From Lactonifactor longoviformis DSM 17459 (lineage in GTDB: Bacteria > Bacillota > Clostridia > Lachnospirales > Lachnospiraceae): a stretch of DNA of 64,000 nt. Shown piece after piece: positions 54,511 through 63,666 of this stretch. Every line of letters begins with the position of its first letter. Positions within the stretch are counted from its first letter, which is position 1. Both the position numbers and the translations under genes were made by a program. The DNA lies in NCBI RefSeq assembly GCF_900129135.1, contig NZ_FQVI01000014.1:53906-117905 (forward strand), given 5' to 3'. The notes below the pieces were generated by a model. It did no database searches. It had not been told where the DNA came from and was given only the letters and a program-made list of their open reading frames with translations.

Positions 54511-55407
54511 ATGGATTATCAGATAATAACCGACGGCTCCTGCGATTTGGGAGAGGAACTGGCACAGAAATGTGGGATTCAAGTCGTACCTTTTTATGTG
54601 TCATTTGATGACGTGACGTATGAAAAAGAGATAGAAGAATTGGATGTGCGCCAGTTTTACAGAAGAATGGTAGATCATCCGGGAAGCTATCCCAAATCCT
54701 CTATGCCTAACGTTCAGGATTATCTGGAGGCCTTTGAGCCCTTTGCCTGTGCAGGGGTTCCTGTTATCTGCATTTGTATTACTACTAAGTTCAGCGGATC
54801 TTACGCTTCTGCGTCTGCCGCCGGCGGAATTCTTCTGGAAAAGTATCCGCATGCCAGGATTAAGGTGATTGACAGTGGGGTTAATACGGTGCTGCAGGGA
54901 ATGCTTGTATTGGAGGCGGTTAAGATGCAGAGGGCAGGATACCTGTTTCAGGAAGCCGCAGATAAAATAGAAGAGATAAAAGGAAGCGGCAGAATCTTTT
55001 TTACCATTGGCAGCATGGAATACCTGGTACATGGAGGACGTGTGGGGAAACTAATGGGCCTGGCAGGCACAACCCTGGGGATTAAGCCGTTAATCACCCT
55101 TAAGGAGGGTGAGATTTTTCCTTCCGGTATAACGAGAAGCCGAAGGAAGTCCAGAAAGAAGGTATTGGACCTGGTGGAATCACATTTTCGGGATACCGGC
55201 GAGAATCCGGAAGACTATCTGATGGTGATAGGGTACGGGTATGACTATGAGGAAGCTGTGGAATTCCGGGAGGAGATGCTGGAATCAATATCCCATTACA
55301 CCTCCCTGAAGGATGTAGACATCTATCAGATTGGCGCAACGATTGGAGTTCATACCGGACCGTATCCTCTGGGGATAGGGATCCTGAAAAAGGCTGTAAA
55401 AGAGTAA
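54511..55407 (+). CDS. DegV-family fatty-acid-binding protein
   Basis: The 298-residue protein begins YQIITDGSCDLGEELAQK and has the lipid-pocket motifs TKFSGSYASA and YLVHGGRVGKL, then an EDD fold to the end. DegV/FakB-type proteins bind a fatty acid; FakB forms present it to kinase FakA. No fakA is nearby. It starts 14 nt after the ACT gene and is probably co-transcribed with it. Confidence 0.92.
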   Translation: MDYQIITDGSCDLGEELAQKCGIQVVPFYVSFDDVTYEKEIEELDVRQFYRRMVDHPGSYPKSSMPNVQDYLEAFEPFACAGVPVICICITTKFSGSYASASAAGGILLEKYPHARIKVIDSGVNTVLQGMLVLEAVKMQRAGYLFQEAADKIEEIKGSGRIFFTIGSMEYLVHGGRVGKLMGLAGTTLGIKPLITLKEGEIFPSGITRSRRKSRKKVLDLVESHFRDTGENPEDYLMVIGYGYDYEEAVEFREEMLESISHYTSLKDVDIYQIGATIGVHTGPYPLGIGILKKAVKE

Positions 55408-55430
55408 GAACTGGGAAAAGGAGCATGGGG

Positions 55431-57104
55431 ATGGATAATTGGGAGAAAGACACAGATGAGTTCGTTTATGATAAGGAACATCTTTATGATGCCCTGGTAC
55501 GCAGCACGGATGACTATATTTATATAGGAAACATGAAAACCGGAACCTTTCGATATGCCCCCGGAATGGTGAAGGACTTTGCTCTGCCCGGAGAAATCGT
55601 TCCCAATGCGGCTGCCGTCTGGGGTGGGCTGGTGCACCCCCATGACCGGGAGGCCTTTCTCGAGGCGAATCAGGAGGTGGCGGACGGAAGAACACAGAAT
55701 CATCATGTAGAGTATCGGGCAAAGAACCGGAAAGGGGAATGGGTCTGGCTCAGATGCCGGGGGTATATGCTAAAGGATGAATCCGGAGCTCCAGATCTGT
55801 TTGCCGGGATTGTAACCAATCTGGGCAAAAAGAACAGAATTGACCATATTACAGGAATTTATAACAAGTTTCTGTTTGAGGAAGAAATTAAATCCAGAAT
55901 CGGGACTCGGCCGAAAGATGCTTTTGGGGTGATGGTGCTGGGAATGGATGATTTCAGGCATATTAATGATCTGTATGACAGAAATTTCGGAGACGAAGTA
56001 ATCCGCATAACCGCGCAGAAGATCGCCACGATTCTCCCGTCTAATACAGGGTTATACCGTATGGACGGAGATGAATTTGCAATTTTGGTATCGAATATTC
56101 AGCCGGGTGATTTTGATAAAATATTTCTCAGCATTCAGGAAGCCTTTCAAAGGCAGCAGCAGTACAATGACAAAAAATATTACTGCACTCTCTCCGGCGG
56201 GTGTGCTGCATACCCGGCGGACGGAAATAATTATCAGGATCTTATAAAATATTGCGGTTATGCCCTGGAGTATGCCAAGGATCACGGAAAAAACCGTATG
56301 TACTGTTTTTCCGAGGCGATTTTAAGCCATAAGGAGCGGGATCTGCTTTTGGTTGAATTTTTGAGAGAGAGCATTGAACAGGAATATAAGGGGTTTCAGC
56401 TGTATTACCAGCCTCAGGTGGAAGCCGCCACCGGGAGGGTAATTGGCGCGGAAGCTCTGGCCCGATGGGAATGCAGGGAGTTCGGCAGTATCTCTCCCAT
56501 GGAATTTATTCCCTTGCTGGAGAAAAGCGGTCTGATTATTCAGGCTGGAAAATGGATATTTAAAACTGCTGTAGAGCAGTGTAAGAGATGGACCAGAAGA
56601 AACCGTTCGTTTACGGTAAGTATTAATCTTTCCTATCTGCAGATCCTGGAGCCGGATTTCCTTGATTTTGTGAAGACTACCGTAGAGGAGGCCTGCCTTC
56701 CGGCGACTAACATTGTAGTAGAGCTGACAGAGACACTGCTGGTAAAGGAAAATGAAAAGATTACCCGGATATTCGAGAAAATTCAGAGTATGGGATTCTC
56801 TGTAGCTATGGATGACTTCGGCACCGGGTATTCTTCTTTGGGAGTACTGAAAAATACGCCGGTTAACATTGTAAAGATAGATAAGACCTTTGTGGATGGT
56901 GTGGAGAAAAACTCCTTTGATGCTACCTTTATACGGTTCATTGTGGCGCTCTGCCACGATGTGGGGAAAGAAGTATGCCTGGAGGGCGTGGAGACTGCGG
57001 CAGAGTATGAGATTGTGAAGGGCAGCGGTCTTGAGATGATTCAGGGATATTATTTTGGTCATCCCGTGAACCGGGAGGAATTCGAGGAACGGTATTTGAA
57101 CTGA
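55431..57104 (+). CDS. PAS-GGDEF-EAL protein, predicted c-di-GMP phosphodiesterase
   Basis: The 557-residue soluble protein has a PAS-like domain (about 10-125, ending in GEWVWLRCRG), a GGDEF domain with altered motif RMDGDEFAILV (about 130-290) and an EAL domain (about 305-555) with GAEALARW, ELTETLL, DDFGTGYSS, VKIDKTF and LEGVET intact. EAL activity is therefore likely, whereas the DGDEF form is often non-catalytic and may bind GTP as an activator. ATG 55431 is chosen; an ATG two codons earlier lies too close to AAGGAG. Confidence 0.9.
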   Translation: MDNWEKDTDEFVYDKEHLYDALVRSTDDYIYIGNMKTGTFRYAPGMVKDFALPGEIVPNAAAVWGGLVHPHDREAFLEANQEVADGRTQNHHVEYRAKNRKGEWVWLRCRGYMLKDESGAPDLFAGIVTNLGKKNRIDHITGIYNKFLFEEEIKSRIGTRPKDAFGVMVLGMDDFRHINDLYDRNFGDEVIRITAQKIATILPSNTGLYRMDGDEFAILVSNIQPGDFDKIFLSIQEAFQRQQQYNDKKYYCTLSGGCAAYPADGNNYQDLIKYCGYALEYAKDHGKNRMYCFSEAILSHKERDLLLVEFLRESIEQEYKGFQLYYQPQVEAATGRVIGAEALARWECREFGSISPMEFIPLLEKSGLIIQAGKWIFKTAVEQCKRWTRRNRSFTVSINLSYLQILEPDFLDFVKTTVEEACLPATNIVVELTETLLVKENEKITRIFEKIQSMGFSVAMDDFGTGYSSLGVLKNTPVNIVKIDKTFVDGVEKNSFDATFIRFIVALCHDVGKEVCLEGVETAAEYEIVKGSGLEMIQGYYFGHPVNREEFEERYLN

Positions 57105-57112
57105 TCTGAGGC

Positions 57113-57147
57113 AAAAAACGGGGACGTGCCGTACAGGCCCGTCCCCG
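57113..57147 (-). terminator. Intrinsic terminator of the minus-strand PsiE-like gene
   Basis: CGGGGACG (57119-57126) pairs perfectly with CGTCCCCG (57140-57147). Read on the minus strand, a run of six T follows the stem. It lies between convergent genes. The hairpin core ACGGGGACGT recurs at 6959-6968. Confidence 0.8.
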
Positions 57148-57161
57148 CTGTATGGAGCTCT

Positions 57162-57581
57162 TTAATTTTCAAAGGTATCAGAAGTATTGGATGCCCCCGG
57201 CTTCAAAAAGAGATACTTGCGGACAGCAAACAAGATTGCAATGGCAAGAATTCCAATTAAGGTTTCCCAGGTGGCAAGATGCTCTACCACCATCTGTCTG
57301 GCAGTTGCAAACATGAGAACTTCAATCAGCGTCTCAGGTGTATGCTTGCAGAGCATTTTCACAAATTCTACTCCCACAACCAGACTCAGTGCTCTTGCCA
57401 GAAACTGGGTGAAGTATTCTGAAGTCATATGCAGAAGGGGCATGCTGGTCAGATCATATACAAGGGCGATGACCAGTGCGGCAATTACGGCCAGAATAAT
57501 AATGGAAATAACAAGTTCCGTATAGCGGGATGCATGAAAGACAAGCTCGTTGATTCGTTTCCTTAAGGGCTTTTTTTCCAT
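57162..57581 (-). CDS. PsiE-like small membrane protein
   Basis: The 139-residue protein has four predicted membrane segments (around SIIILAVIAALVIALVY, FLARALSLVVGVEFVKML, LIEVLMFATARQMVVEH and IGILAIAILFAVRKYLF). The pattern and size resemble the phosphate-starvation-inducible PsiE family, whose molecular role is unknown. AGGAGG lies before the ATG. The family assignment is tentative. Confidence 0.65.
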   Translation of the reverse strand: MEKKPLRKRINELVFHASRYTELVISIIILAVIAALVIALVYDLTSMPLLHMTSEYFTQFLARALSLVVGVEFVKMLCKHTPETLIEVLMFATARQMVVEHLATWETLIGILAIAILFAVRKYLFLKPGASNTSDTFEN

Positions 57582-57694
57582 GAAACCTCCTTCATCGTTA
57601 TTTTATCCCCCGGCGGCCGGGAGAAAGACTGGTTTCATTATAGGGGATATAACCCGGAATTACAAGGGAAGTTTTTGGGTTTTTCTGCTTTAAA

Positions 57695-57751
57695 GCGCTA
57701 AAAAAACTAGTGCAATATTCTGTAGATTTGTGCTATAATAATGTTTAGCGC
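57695..57751 (+). promoter_or_regulatory. Promoter of the paaK-iorAB cluster flanked by an 8-bp inverted repeat
   Basis: An extended -10 element, TGCTATAAT (TATAAT at 57734-57739), lies 17 nt after a weak -35 TGCAAT (57711-57716). Perfect inverted repeats GCGCTAAA (57695-57702) and TTTAGCGC (57744-57751) flank it; the right arm falls at the expected start site. This suggests a repressor operator, possibly with looping. TTTAAAGCG at the left arm recurs upstream of the SSS transporter gene. Confidence 0.6.
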
Positions 57752-57845
57752 AGTAAAGCAGTATAATCTAGAATGGAAAAGAATCAGATGGCTGTTTTGC
57801 AGCACCACTGGAGAGACAAAAAGGAATGGTCAGATAGGAGAAATT

Positions 57846-59156
57846 ATGATTTGGGCAAAAGAAGAAACATTATCAAGAGCTGATATCGAGATGATACAGC
57901 TGGAGAGGCTGCAGGAGACGGTCCGCCGCGTGTACGGAAAGGTTCCTGCATACCGAAAGAAGATGGAGGCGGCAGGGATTGTGCCGGAGGATATCCGTTC
58001 TCTGGAAGATCTGCAGAGACTGCCGTTTACTACAAAACAGGATATGCGGGATAATTATCCCTTTGGTCTTTTTGCAGTACCTCAAAAGGAACTCTGCAGG
58101 ATTCATGCTTCCAGCGGCACTACGGGGAAGCCTACCGTTGTGGGATATACCAGGAGAGACCTGGATATTTGGTCCGAATGTGTGGCCAGGATCGCTTGCA
58201 TGGGAGGCGCCTCCAGCGGGGATATTGCACAGATTTGTTTTGGATACGGCATGTTTACAGGCGCCCTGGGCCTGCATTACGGACTGGAGAAGGTAGGCGC
58301 TGCCATTGTTCCCTCCTCCACGGGCAATACGAAAAAACAAATTATGTTTATGAAAGACTTTGCGTCTACTCTTTTGGTTGCAACCCCTTCTTACGCGCTT
58401 CGGATTGCGGAAGTAGCAGAGGAAATAGGGGTTGACGTCAAAAAAGAATTAAAGATAAAGATTGGCCTGGTGGGCAGTGAGCTCATGACGGAAGCTATGC
58501 GCCAGGAGATGTATAAGGCCTGGGGAGACAGCATGATGCTTACACAGAACTATGGCATGAGTGAGCTGATGGGCCCGGGAGTATCCGGAGAATGTCTGGA
58601 ACTCTGCGGCATGCATGTGAATGAGGATCATTTTATTCCTGAGATCATTAATCCTAAAACCGGAGAAGTGCTTCCGCCGGGTGAGATCGGAGAGCTGGTC
58701 ATTACCTGTATCACGAAAGAGGCGCTTCCGCTGATTCGTTACAGAACCAAGGATCTTACCAGATTAATGTATGAACCCTGCAAGTGCGGGAGAACAACTG
58801 TGAGAATGGAGAACCTGCTGGGGCGCACCGATGATATGCTTAAGATTCGTGGTGTAAATGTATTCCCCAGCCAGATCGAAGAGATTCTTCTGAATATAGA
58901 GGAGTGCGGCCCTCACTATGAGATTATCGTGGGCAGAAAGAACCACTCCGATACTCTGGAGATTAAAGTGGAAGTATCCGCAGATAAACTGATAGATTCT
59001 TATAAAGCGCTGGAAGGCCTGGAGAGAAAGGTAAAAGACCAGATCCGTACTGTGCTGGGCCTGGACGTAAAGGTTTCCCTGCAGTCGCCTAACTCATTGC
59101 AGCGGTTCGAGGGAAAAGCGAAAAGGGTCATTGACCTTAGAAAGGAAGGAGAATAA
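57846..59156 (+). CDS. Phenylacetate-CoA ligase-family enzyme
   Basis: The 436-residue adenylate-forming enzyme has the ATP loop [14 protein letters not shown], the [18 protein letters not shown] block and the C-terminal [16 protein letters not shown] segment of the PaaK family. Next to iorAB it probably activates or releases aryl acetates (phenyl-, 4-hydroxyphenyl- or indoleacetate) as CoA thioesters. ATG 57846 has ATAGGAG upstream; the frame is open a further 35 codons without a site. Confidence 0.92.
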   Translation: MIWAKEETLSRADIEMIQLERLQETVRRVYGKVPAYRKKMEAAGIVPEDIRSLEDLQRLPFTTKQDMRDNYPFGLFAVPQKELCRIHASSGTTGKPTVVGYTRRDLDIWSECVARIACMGGASSGDIAQICFGYGMFTGALGLHYGLEKVGAAIVPSSTGNTKKQIMFMKDFASTLLVATPSYALRIAEVAEEIGVDVKKELKIKIGLVGSELMTEAMRQEMYKAWGDSMMLTQNYGMSELMGPGVSGECLELCGMHVNEDHFIPEIINPKTGEVLPPGEIGELVITCITKEALPLIRYRTKDLTRLMYEPCKCGRTTVRMENLLGRTDDMLKIRGVNVFPSQIEEILLNIEECGPHYEIIVGRKNHSDTLEIKVEVSADKLIDSYKALEGLERKVKDQIRTVLGLDVKVSLQSPNSLQRFEGKAKRVIDLRKEGE

Positions 59157-59158
59157 CA

Positions 59159-60898
59159 GTGGCAGAAAAAAAGATAATGTTAGGAAATGAAGCCATCGCC
59201 CGCGGGGCTTATGAAGCAGGGGTGAAGGTTTCCGCTGCATATCCGGGTACCCCAAGTACGGAGATCAGCGAGAATATTGTGAAATATAAGGAGATTTACG
59301 CAGAGTGGTCACCCAATGAGAAGGTAGCTGCGGAAGTGGCAATCGGAGCGTCAATCAGCGGTGTGCGGGCTATGGTATCCATGAAGCATGTGGGGCTGAA
59401 CGTGGCATCTGACCCTCTTTACACCGTATCATACATAGGAGCCAAAGGCGGTCTGGTATTTGTTGTGGCAGATGATCCGGGGATGTACAGCTCGCAGAAC
59501 GAGCAGGACACCCGCCTGGTGGCAAGAGCAGCCCAGGTACCTGTACTGGAGCCGTCCGACAGCGCAGATGCCAAGGAATTTATGAAGTTTGCGTTTGAGC
59601 TTAGTGAGAAATATGACACTCCAGTGATTGTAAGGCTGACCACCCGGCTGTCCCATTCCCAGGGGCTGGTGGAGTTAGATGAGAGAGAAGAACCAGAGGA
59701 TAAGCCTTATGAGAGGAATATCGGCAAGAATGTTATGATGCCGGGCAATGCCATCAAACGCCATCTGGTGGTAGAGGACAGAATGAACCGCATGGCGGAA
59801 GACAGCTGCGGGTTCTCTGTGAACAGAGCAGAATACAGGGATACATCCATCGGATTTGTAACGAGCGGAATCCCTTACCAGTATGTAAGGGAGGCTATGC
59901 CGGATGCATCTGTTCTTAAGCTGGGACTGGTAAATCCGCTGCCAAGGAAATTAATTGAAGAGTTTGCCTCTAAAGTGGATAAGGTCTATGTATTCGAAGA
60001 GCTGGAACCAGTGATTGAGGAGCAGATGAAGTCCTGGGGAATTCAGGTAATAGGAAAAGAGATCTTCACCCGCCAGGGAGAATACAGCGCCAATCTTCTC
60101 CGCACGGCTGTGCTCGGCGAGAAGCTGGACGTGGCTGCACCGGCTCCGGTACCGCCCAGACCGCCTATTCTCTGTCCGGGATGTCCGCACAGAAGTGTAT
60201 ACTCAGTCATGAATAAATTAAAGATTCATGCCGCAGGGGATATCGGATGCTATACGCTGGGGGCTGTGGCTCCTCTCGGTGTAGTGGATACCACCATCTG
60301 TATGGGAGCCAGCATCAGTTCTCTCCATGGAATGGAGAAAGCAAAAGGGAAAGACTACATAAAGAACTGGGTTGCTGTAATTGGTGATTCCACATTCATG
60401 CATACAGGAATCAACTCCCTGATCAATATGGTTTACAATAAATCCACAGGAACGGTAGTGATTCTGGATAACTCAACCACAGGTATGACGGGACATCAGG
60501 ATCATGCGGCTACCGGCAGGACCCTGAAAGGAGAACCTACCTATGCAGTGAATATTCCGCAGCTGTGCAAATCCATCGGTATTGAACATGTGTGTGAGAT
60601 CAGTGCCTTTGATTTGAAGGGACTGGAAGAGGCTCTTAAGAGGGAAACCGCCAGAGAAGAAGTCTCTGTAATCATCACAAAGGCACCCTGCGTGCTTTTA
60701 AAAGGCAATGTATTTAAAACAAAATGCAGGCCGGTAACAGAGAAGTGCAAGAAATGCGGCCTTTGCCTGAAGCCAGGCTGTCCGGCTCTAACAAAACTGC
60801 CGGATGGAACCATTGCAATTGACGAGACCATGTGCAACGGCTGCGGTCTGTGCAGACAGCTGTGCCACAGTGATGCAATAGAGGAGGTAGAAGTGTAA
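59159..60898 (+). CDS. iorA: Indolepyruvate:ferredoxin oxidoreductase, alpha subunit
   Basis: The 579-residue protein has the pyrimidine-binding domain (YPGTPSTEIS), the TPP-binding domain (GDIGCYTLG, IGDSTFMHTGINSL, ILDNSTTGMTGHQDH) and two C-terminal 4Fe-4S motifs (CKKCGLCLKPGCP, CNGCGLCRQLCH). With IorB it oxidatively decarboxylates aryl pyruvates from Trp, Tyr or Phe to aryl-acetyl-CoA and reduces ferredoxin. The GTG start lies 2 nt after the ligase stop, behind AAGGAGA. Confidence 0.95.
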   Translation: MAEKKIMLGNEAIARGAYEAGVKVSAAYPGTPSTEISENIVKYKEIYAEWSPNEKVAAEVAIGASISGVRAMVSMKHVGLNVASDPLYTVSYIGAKGGLVFVVADDPGMYSSQNEQDTRLVARAAQVPVLEPSDSADAKEFMKFAFELSEKYDTPVIVRLTTRLSHSQGLVELDEREEPEDKPYERNIGKNVMMPGNAIKRHLVVEDRMNRMAEDSCGFSVNRAEYRDTSIGFVTSGIPYQYVREAMPDASVLKLGLVNPLPRKLIEEFASKVDKVYVFEELEPVIEEQMKSWGIQVIGKEIFTRQGEYSANLLRTAVLGEKLDVAAPAPVPPRPPILCPGCPHRSVYSVMNKLKIHAAGDIGCYTLGAVAPLGVVDTTICMGASISSLHGMEKAKGKDYIKNWVAVIGDSTFMHTGINSLINMVYNKSTGTVVILDNSTTGMTGHQDHAATGRTLKGEPTYAVNIPQLCKSIGIEHVCEISAFDLKGLEEALKRETAREEVSVIITKAPCVLLKGNVFKTKCRPVTEKCKKCGLCLKPGCPALTKLPDGTIAIDETMCNGCGLCRQLCHSDAIEEVEV

Positions 60899-60899
60899 T

Positions 60900-61472
60900 A
60901 TGGCAACGAAGAATATTATGATAGTAGGTGTGGGCGGTCAGGGTACACTTCTCACCAGCCGGGTGCTTGGAGGACTTGCAATTCATGCCGGATATGATGT
61001 AAAATTATCAGAGGTACATGGTATGGCACAGCGTGGAGGAAGTGTTGTAACCTATGTAAGATACGGGGAGTCTGTGGCTGAGCCTATTGTAGAAGAAGGT
61101 CAGGCGGATGTTCTGATTGCTTTTGAGCGGCTGGAAGCTCTCCGCTATATCCATTTTCTGAAAGAAGATGGAGTACTGATTGTAAACGATCAGAGAATTG
61201 ACCCGATTACGGTTGTGACAGGTGCTGCAGAATATCCTGAGGGAATTCTGGAGGGGCTGAGAAAAGAACATAAGGTATACGCAGTGGATGCTATGAAAGA
61301 AGCAAAGGAAATGGGAAACTCTAAAGTGTTTAACATTATTGTTCTGGGCGTAGCCGCACAGCACATGAACTTTACAAAGGAAGACTGGCTGACTGTCATT
61401 GAGAAAACGGTTCCTCCAAAAACTGTGGAAATCAATAAAAAGGCATTTATGAAAGGGTATGAACTGGCCTGA
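60900..61472 (+). CDS. iorB: Indolepyruvate:ferredoxin oxidoreductase, beta subunit
   Basis: The 190-residue protein is the gamma-domain partner of IorA: IVGVGGQGTLLTSRVLGG at the start, SEVHGMAQRGGSVVTYVRYG and VLIAFERLEALRY. It starts directly after iorA. Length is typical of the split enzyme. Confidence 0.94.
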   Translation: MATKNIMIVGVGGQGTLLTSRVLGGLAIHAGYDVKLSEVHGMAQRGGSVVTYVRYGESVAEPIVEEGQADVLIAFERLEALRYIHFLKEDGVLIVNDQRIDPITVVTGAAEYPEGILEGLRKEHKVYAVDAMKEAKEMGNSKVFNIIVLGVAAQHMNFTKEDWLTVIEKTVPPKTVEINKKAFMKGYELA

Positions 61473-61503
61473 AAATGTAAAATACAGGAGAGGAGGCATC
61501 CGA

Positions 61504-61935
61504 ATGATTAAACAGGTATCTGTTTTTATGGAAAACAGAAAAGGACGTCTGGAAAAAGTAACTGCTATTTTAAAAGACAACGATATCAATATCGCATCCA
61601 TCAGTCTGGCGGATACCAGCGAATATGGTTTGCTGCGGCTGATTGTATCGGATCCTGATAAGGCACAGAAGGTGCTGAAGGAGAACGGATTTTCGGCCAT
61701 GCTCACAGAGGTTACGGCTGTCAGAATTCCCCACAGAATCGGAAAGCTCAGCGAGCTTCTGAAGCTTTTGAGGGAGGCAGATCTGAATGTGGAATATATG
61801 TATGCTCTGAGTACAGAAAAGGACAGAGGAGCTATGATTATGAAGACTTCGGATATCCGCAAAGCGGAAGAGACACTAAAAGCAGGCTGTATGGAGGTAA
61901 TGGAAGAAGACGAGGCATACGCTCTTAATATCTAG
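61504..61935 (+). CDS. Tandem ACT-domain protein linked to iorAB
   Basis: The 143-residue protein has two ACT domains (about 1-68 and 70-143), beginning VSVFMENRKGRLEKVTAILK. It is a paralogue of the protein at 54075-54497. Its place behind iorAB suggests that it senses an aromatic amino acid or aryl pyruvate and modulates the pathway. ATG 61504 has GGAGG upstream; the longer frame overlaps iorB. Confidence 0.9.
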   Translation: MIKQVSVFMENRKGRLEKVTAILKDNDINIASISLADTSEYGLLRLIVSDPDKAQKVLKENGFSAMLTEVTAVRIPHRIGKLSELLKLLREADLNVEYMYALSTEKDRGAMIMKTSDIRKAEETLKAGCMEVMEEDEAYALNI

Positions 61936-61945
61936 AAAGAAAAAG

Positions 61946-61986
61946 ACCGGGTCACAGAAGTTTTCCTTGACCCGGTTCCTTTTTTA
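61946..61986 (+). terminator. Intrinsic terminator of the ior cluster
   Basis: ACCGGGTCA (61946-61954) pairs perfectly with TGACCCGGT (61968-61976), followed by TCC and six T. The right arm also contains the -35 box of the next promoter. Confidence 0.9.
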
Positions 61987-61995
61987 TAGTATAAT
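61967..61995 (+). promoter_or_regulatory. Promoter of the SSS transporter gene, overlapping the ior terminator
   Basis: TTGACC (61967-61972) and TATAAT (61990-61995) are 17 nt apart. The -35 lies inside the terminator stem and the T run forms the spacer. Initiation would fall near 62002, at the edge of the 15-bp tandem repeats. Confidence 0.7.
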
Positions 61996-62003
61996 TTATC
62001 GAG

Positions 62004-62043
62004 TTAAAGCGTAACGGTTTAAAGCGTAACGGTTTAAAGCGAA
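62004..62043 (+). repeat. 15-bp tandem direct repeats in the SSS gene leader
   Basis: Two perfect units TTAAAGCGTAACGGT (62004-62018, 62019-62033) are followed by a partial third, TTAAAGCGAAC (62034 onward). They lie between the predicted start site and the ribosome site. They could be repeated operator sites. The TTAAAGCG core is shared with the paaK promoter region. Confidence 0.85.
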
Positions 62044-62063
62044 CAAAAAGGGAGAATAGAAAA

Positions 62064-63617
62064 ATGACAATTAAAGTGATACTGCTGATTTTATTTTTTG
62101 GAAGTATGGTGGCTGTTGGCCTGTATTCCAGAAAACATGCTACAAATGTGAATGATTTTGTGCTGGGAGGGAGGAGTGTGGGGCCCTGGCTTACAGCCTT
62201 TGCCTACGGTACATCCTATTTCTCAGCCGTAGTTTTTGTGGGCTATGCAGGGCAGTTTGGCTGGAAATACGGAGTCTCCTCCACCTGGATAGGCCTGGGC
62301 AATGCGATTATCGGAAGTCTTCTCGCCTGGGTGGTTCTGGGGAGAAGAACAAGAGTAATGACAAAGCATCTGCAGGCAGCAACCATGCCGGATTATTTTG
62401 GAAAGAGATTTGACAGCCATACTATGAGGGTGGTGGCATCCGCCATTGTATTTGTTTTTTTGGTGCCCTATACGGCGTCTATCTATAACGGATTGTCCCG
62501 TCTGTTCGGGCTGGCTTTCGATATTCCCTATGCAGTATGTGTAATCGCAATGGCGGCTCTGACCGGAGCATATGTTATCCTGGGGGGCTATATGGCCACT
62601 GCGATTAATGACTTTATCCAGGGCATAATTATGCTCATTGGAATTGTGGCTGTGGTTCTGGCGGTTCTGAGCGGTCAGGGAGGATTTATGGAGGCAATGA
62701 GAAAGCTGTCTGAGATTCCAAGCGATGTTCCTGCAACCGCTGGCCAGATGGGGGCTTTTTCCTCCTTCTTCGGCACAGATCCTTTAAACCTTTTGGGAGT
62801 AGTCATTCTTACCTCATTGGGAACCTGGGGACTGCCTCAGATGGTACATAAATTTTATGCCATTAAAAGTGAAAAGGCCGTAACCACCGGTACGGTGATT
62901 TCTACTCTGTTTGCTGTTGTTATCTCAGGGGGCTGTTACTTTATGGGAGGCTTTGGAAGACTGTTTGATGACCCTTCTTTCCATGGGCCCGACGGAAGCA
63001 TTATCTATGATGGTATTGTCCCACATATGCTCTCTACGCTTCCGGATATCCTTATGGGAATTGTGATTGTTCTGGTACTGTCAGCGTCCATGTCCACGCT
63101 GTCTTCCCTGGTGCTTACCTCTGCCTCTACCCTGACCCTGGATTTTCTGCCGAGAAAGACTTTCCGGAAAATTGGGGAAAAAAGACAGCTGCTGTTTATG
63201 CGTGTGCTGATCCTTGTATTTATCGCAGTTTCTGTTATTCTGGCACTGGATCCTCCTACCTTTATTGCACAGCTTATGGGGATCTCCTGGGGAGCTCTTG
63301 CAGGTGCTTTTCTGGCTCCGTTTTTATACGGCCTGTACTGGAAGGGAGTTACCAGGGCAGGGGTATGGGCCTCATTTATCACAGGGATCGGAATTACGGT
63401 TACGAATATGTTCTTCCACTATATTGCATCGCCCATAAATGCAGGTGCAATTGCTATGGTAGTGGGCTTTATAGTTGTTCCCGCAGTCAGCCTGGTCTCT
63501 CCAAAGATTGAGAGAGAAACTGTGGATAATATTTTCCGGTGTTACGATGTGGAGGTGGAGGCTACCACCAAAAAGGTACTGCCGGAGGAAAAGGAAAGCT
63601 GGAAAGTCCGCACATAA
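62064..63617 (+). CDS. Sodium:solute symporter (SSS family)
   Basis: The 517-residue protein has about 13 membrane segments with the SSS fold: VNDFVLGGRSVGPWLTAFAY, GRRTRVMTKHLQAATMPDYF, ILGGYMATAINDFIQGIIM and LSASMSTLSSLVLTSAS. It is related to PutP/PanF-type transporters for amino acids or carboxylates. Beside the ior cluster it may import an aromatic amino acid or export/import an aryl acid; the substrate is not determined. GGGAG lies before the ATG. Confidence 0.92.
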   Translation: MTIKVILLILFFGSMVAVGLYSRKHATNVNDFVLGGRSVGPWLTAFAYGTSYFSAVVFVGYAGQFGWKYGVSSTWIGLGNAIIGSLLAWVVLGRRTRVMTKHLQAATMPDYFGKRFDSHTMRVVASAIVFVFLVPYTASIYNGLSRLFGLAFDIPYAVCVIAMAALTGAYVILGGYMATAINDFIQGIIMLIGIVAVVLAVLSGQGGFMEAMRKLSEIPSDVPATAGQMGAFSSFFGTDPLNLLGVVILTSLGTWGLPQMVHKFYAIKSEKAVTTGTVISTLFAVVISGGCYFMGGFGRLFDDPSFHGPDGSIIYDGIVPHMLSTLPDILMGIVIVLVLSASMSTLSSLVLTSASTLTLDFLPRKTFRKIGEKRQLLFMRVLILVFIAVSVILALDPPTFIAQLMGISWGALAGAFLAPFLYGLYWKGVTRAGVWASFITGIGITVTNMFFHYIASPINAGAIAMVVGFIVVPAVSLVSPKIERETVDNIFRCYDVEVEATTKKVLPEEKESWKVRT

Positions 63618-63624
63618 GCCAAAG

Positions 63625-63662
63625 ATAAGGCCGGGAGGTGTTTCTCCCGGCCTTATTTTTTC
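63625..63662 (+). terminator. Intrinsic terminator of the SSS gene and intron insertion context
   Basis: ATAAGGCCGGGAG (63625-63637) pairs perfectly with CTCCCGGCCTTAT (63644-63656) around GTGTTT, followed by a T run. The group II intron begins within about five bases of its end. Confidence 0.93.
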
Positions 63663-63666
63663 CCCT

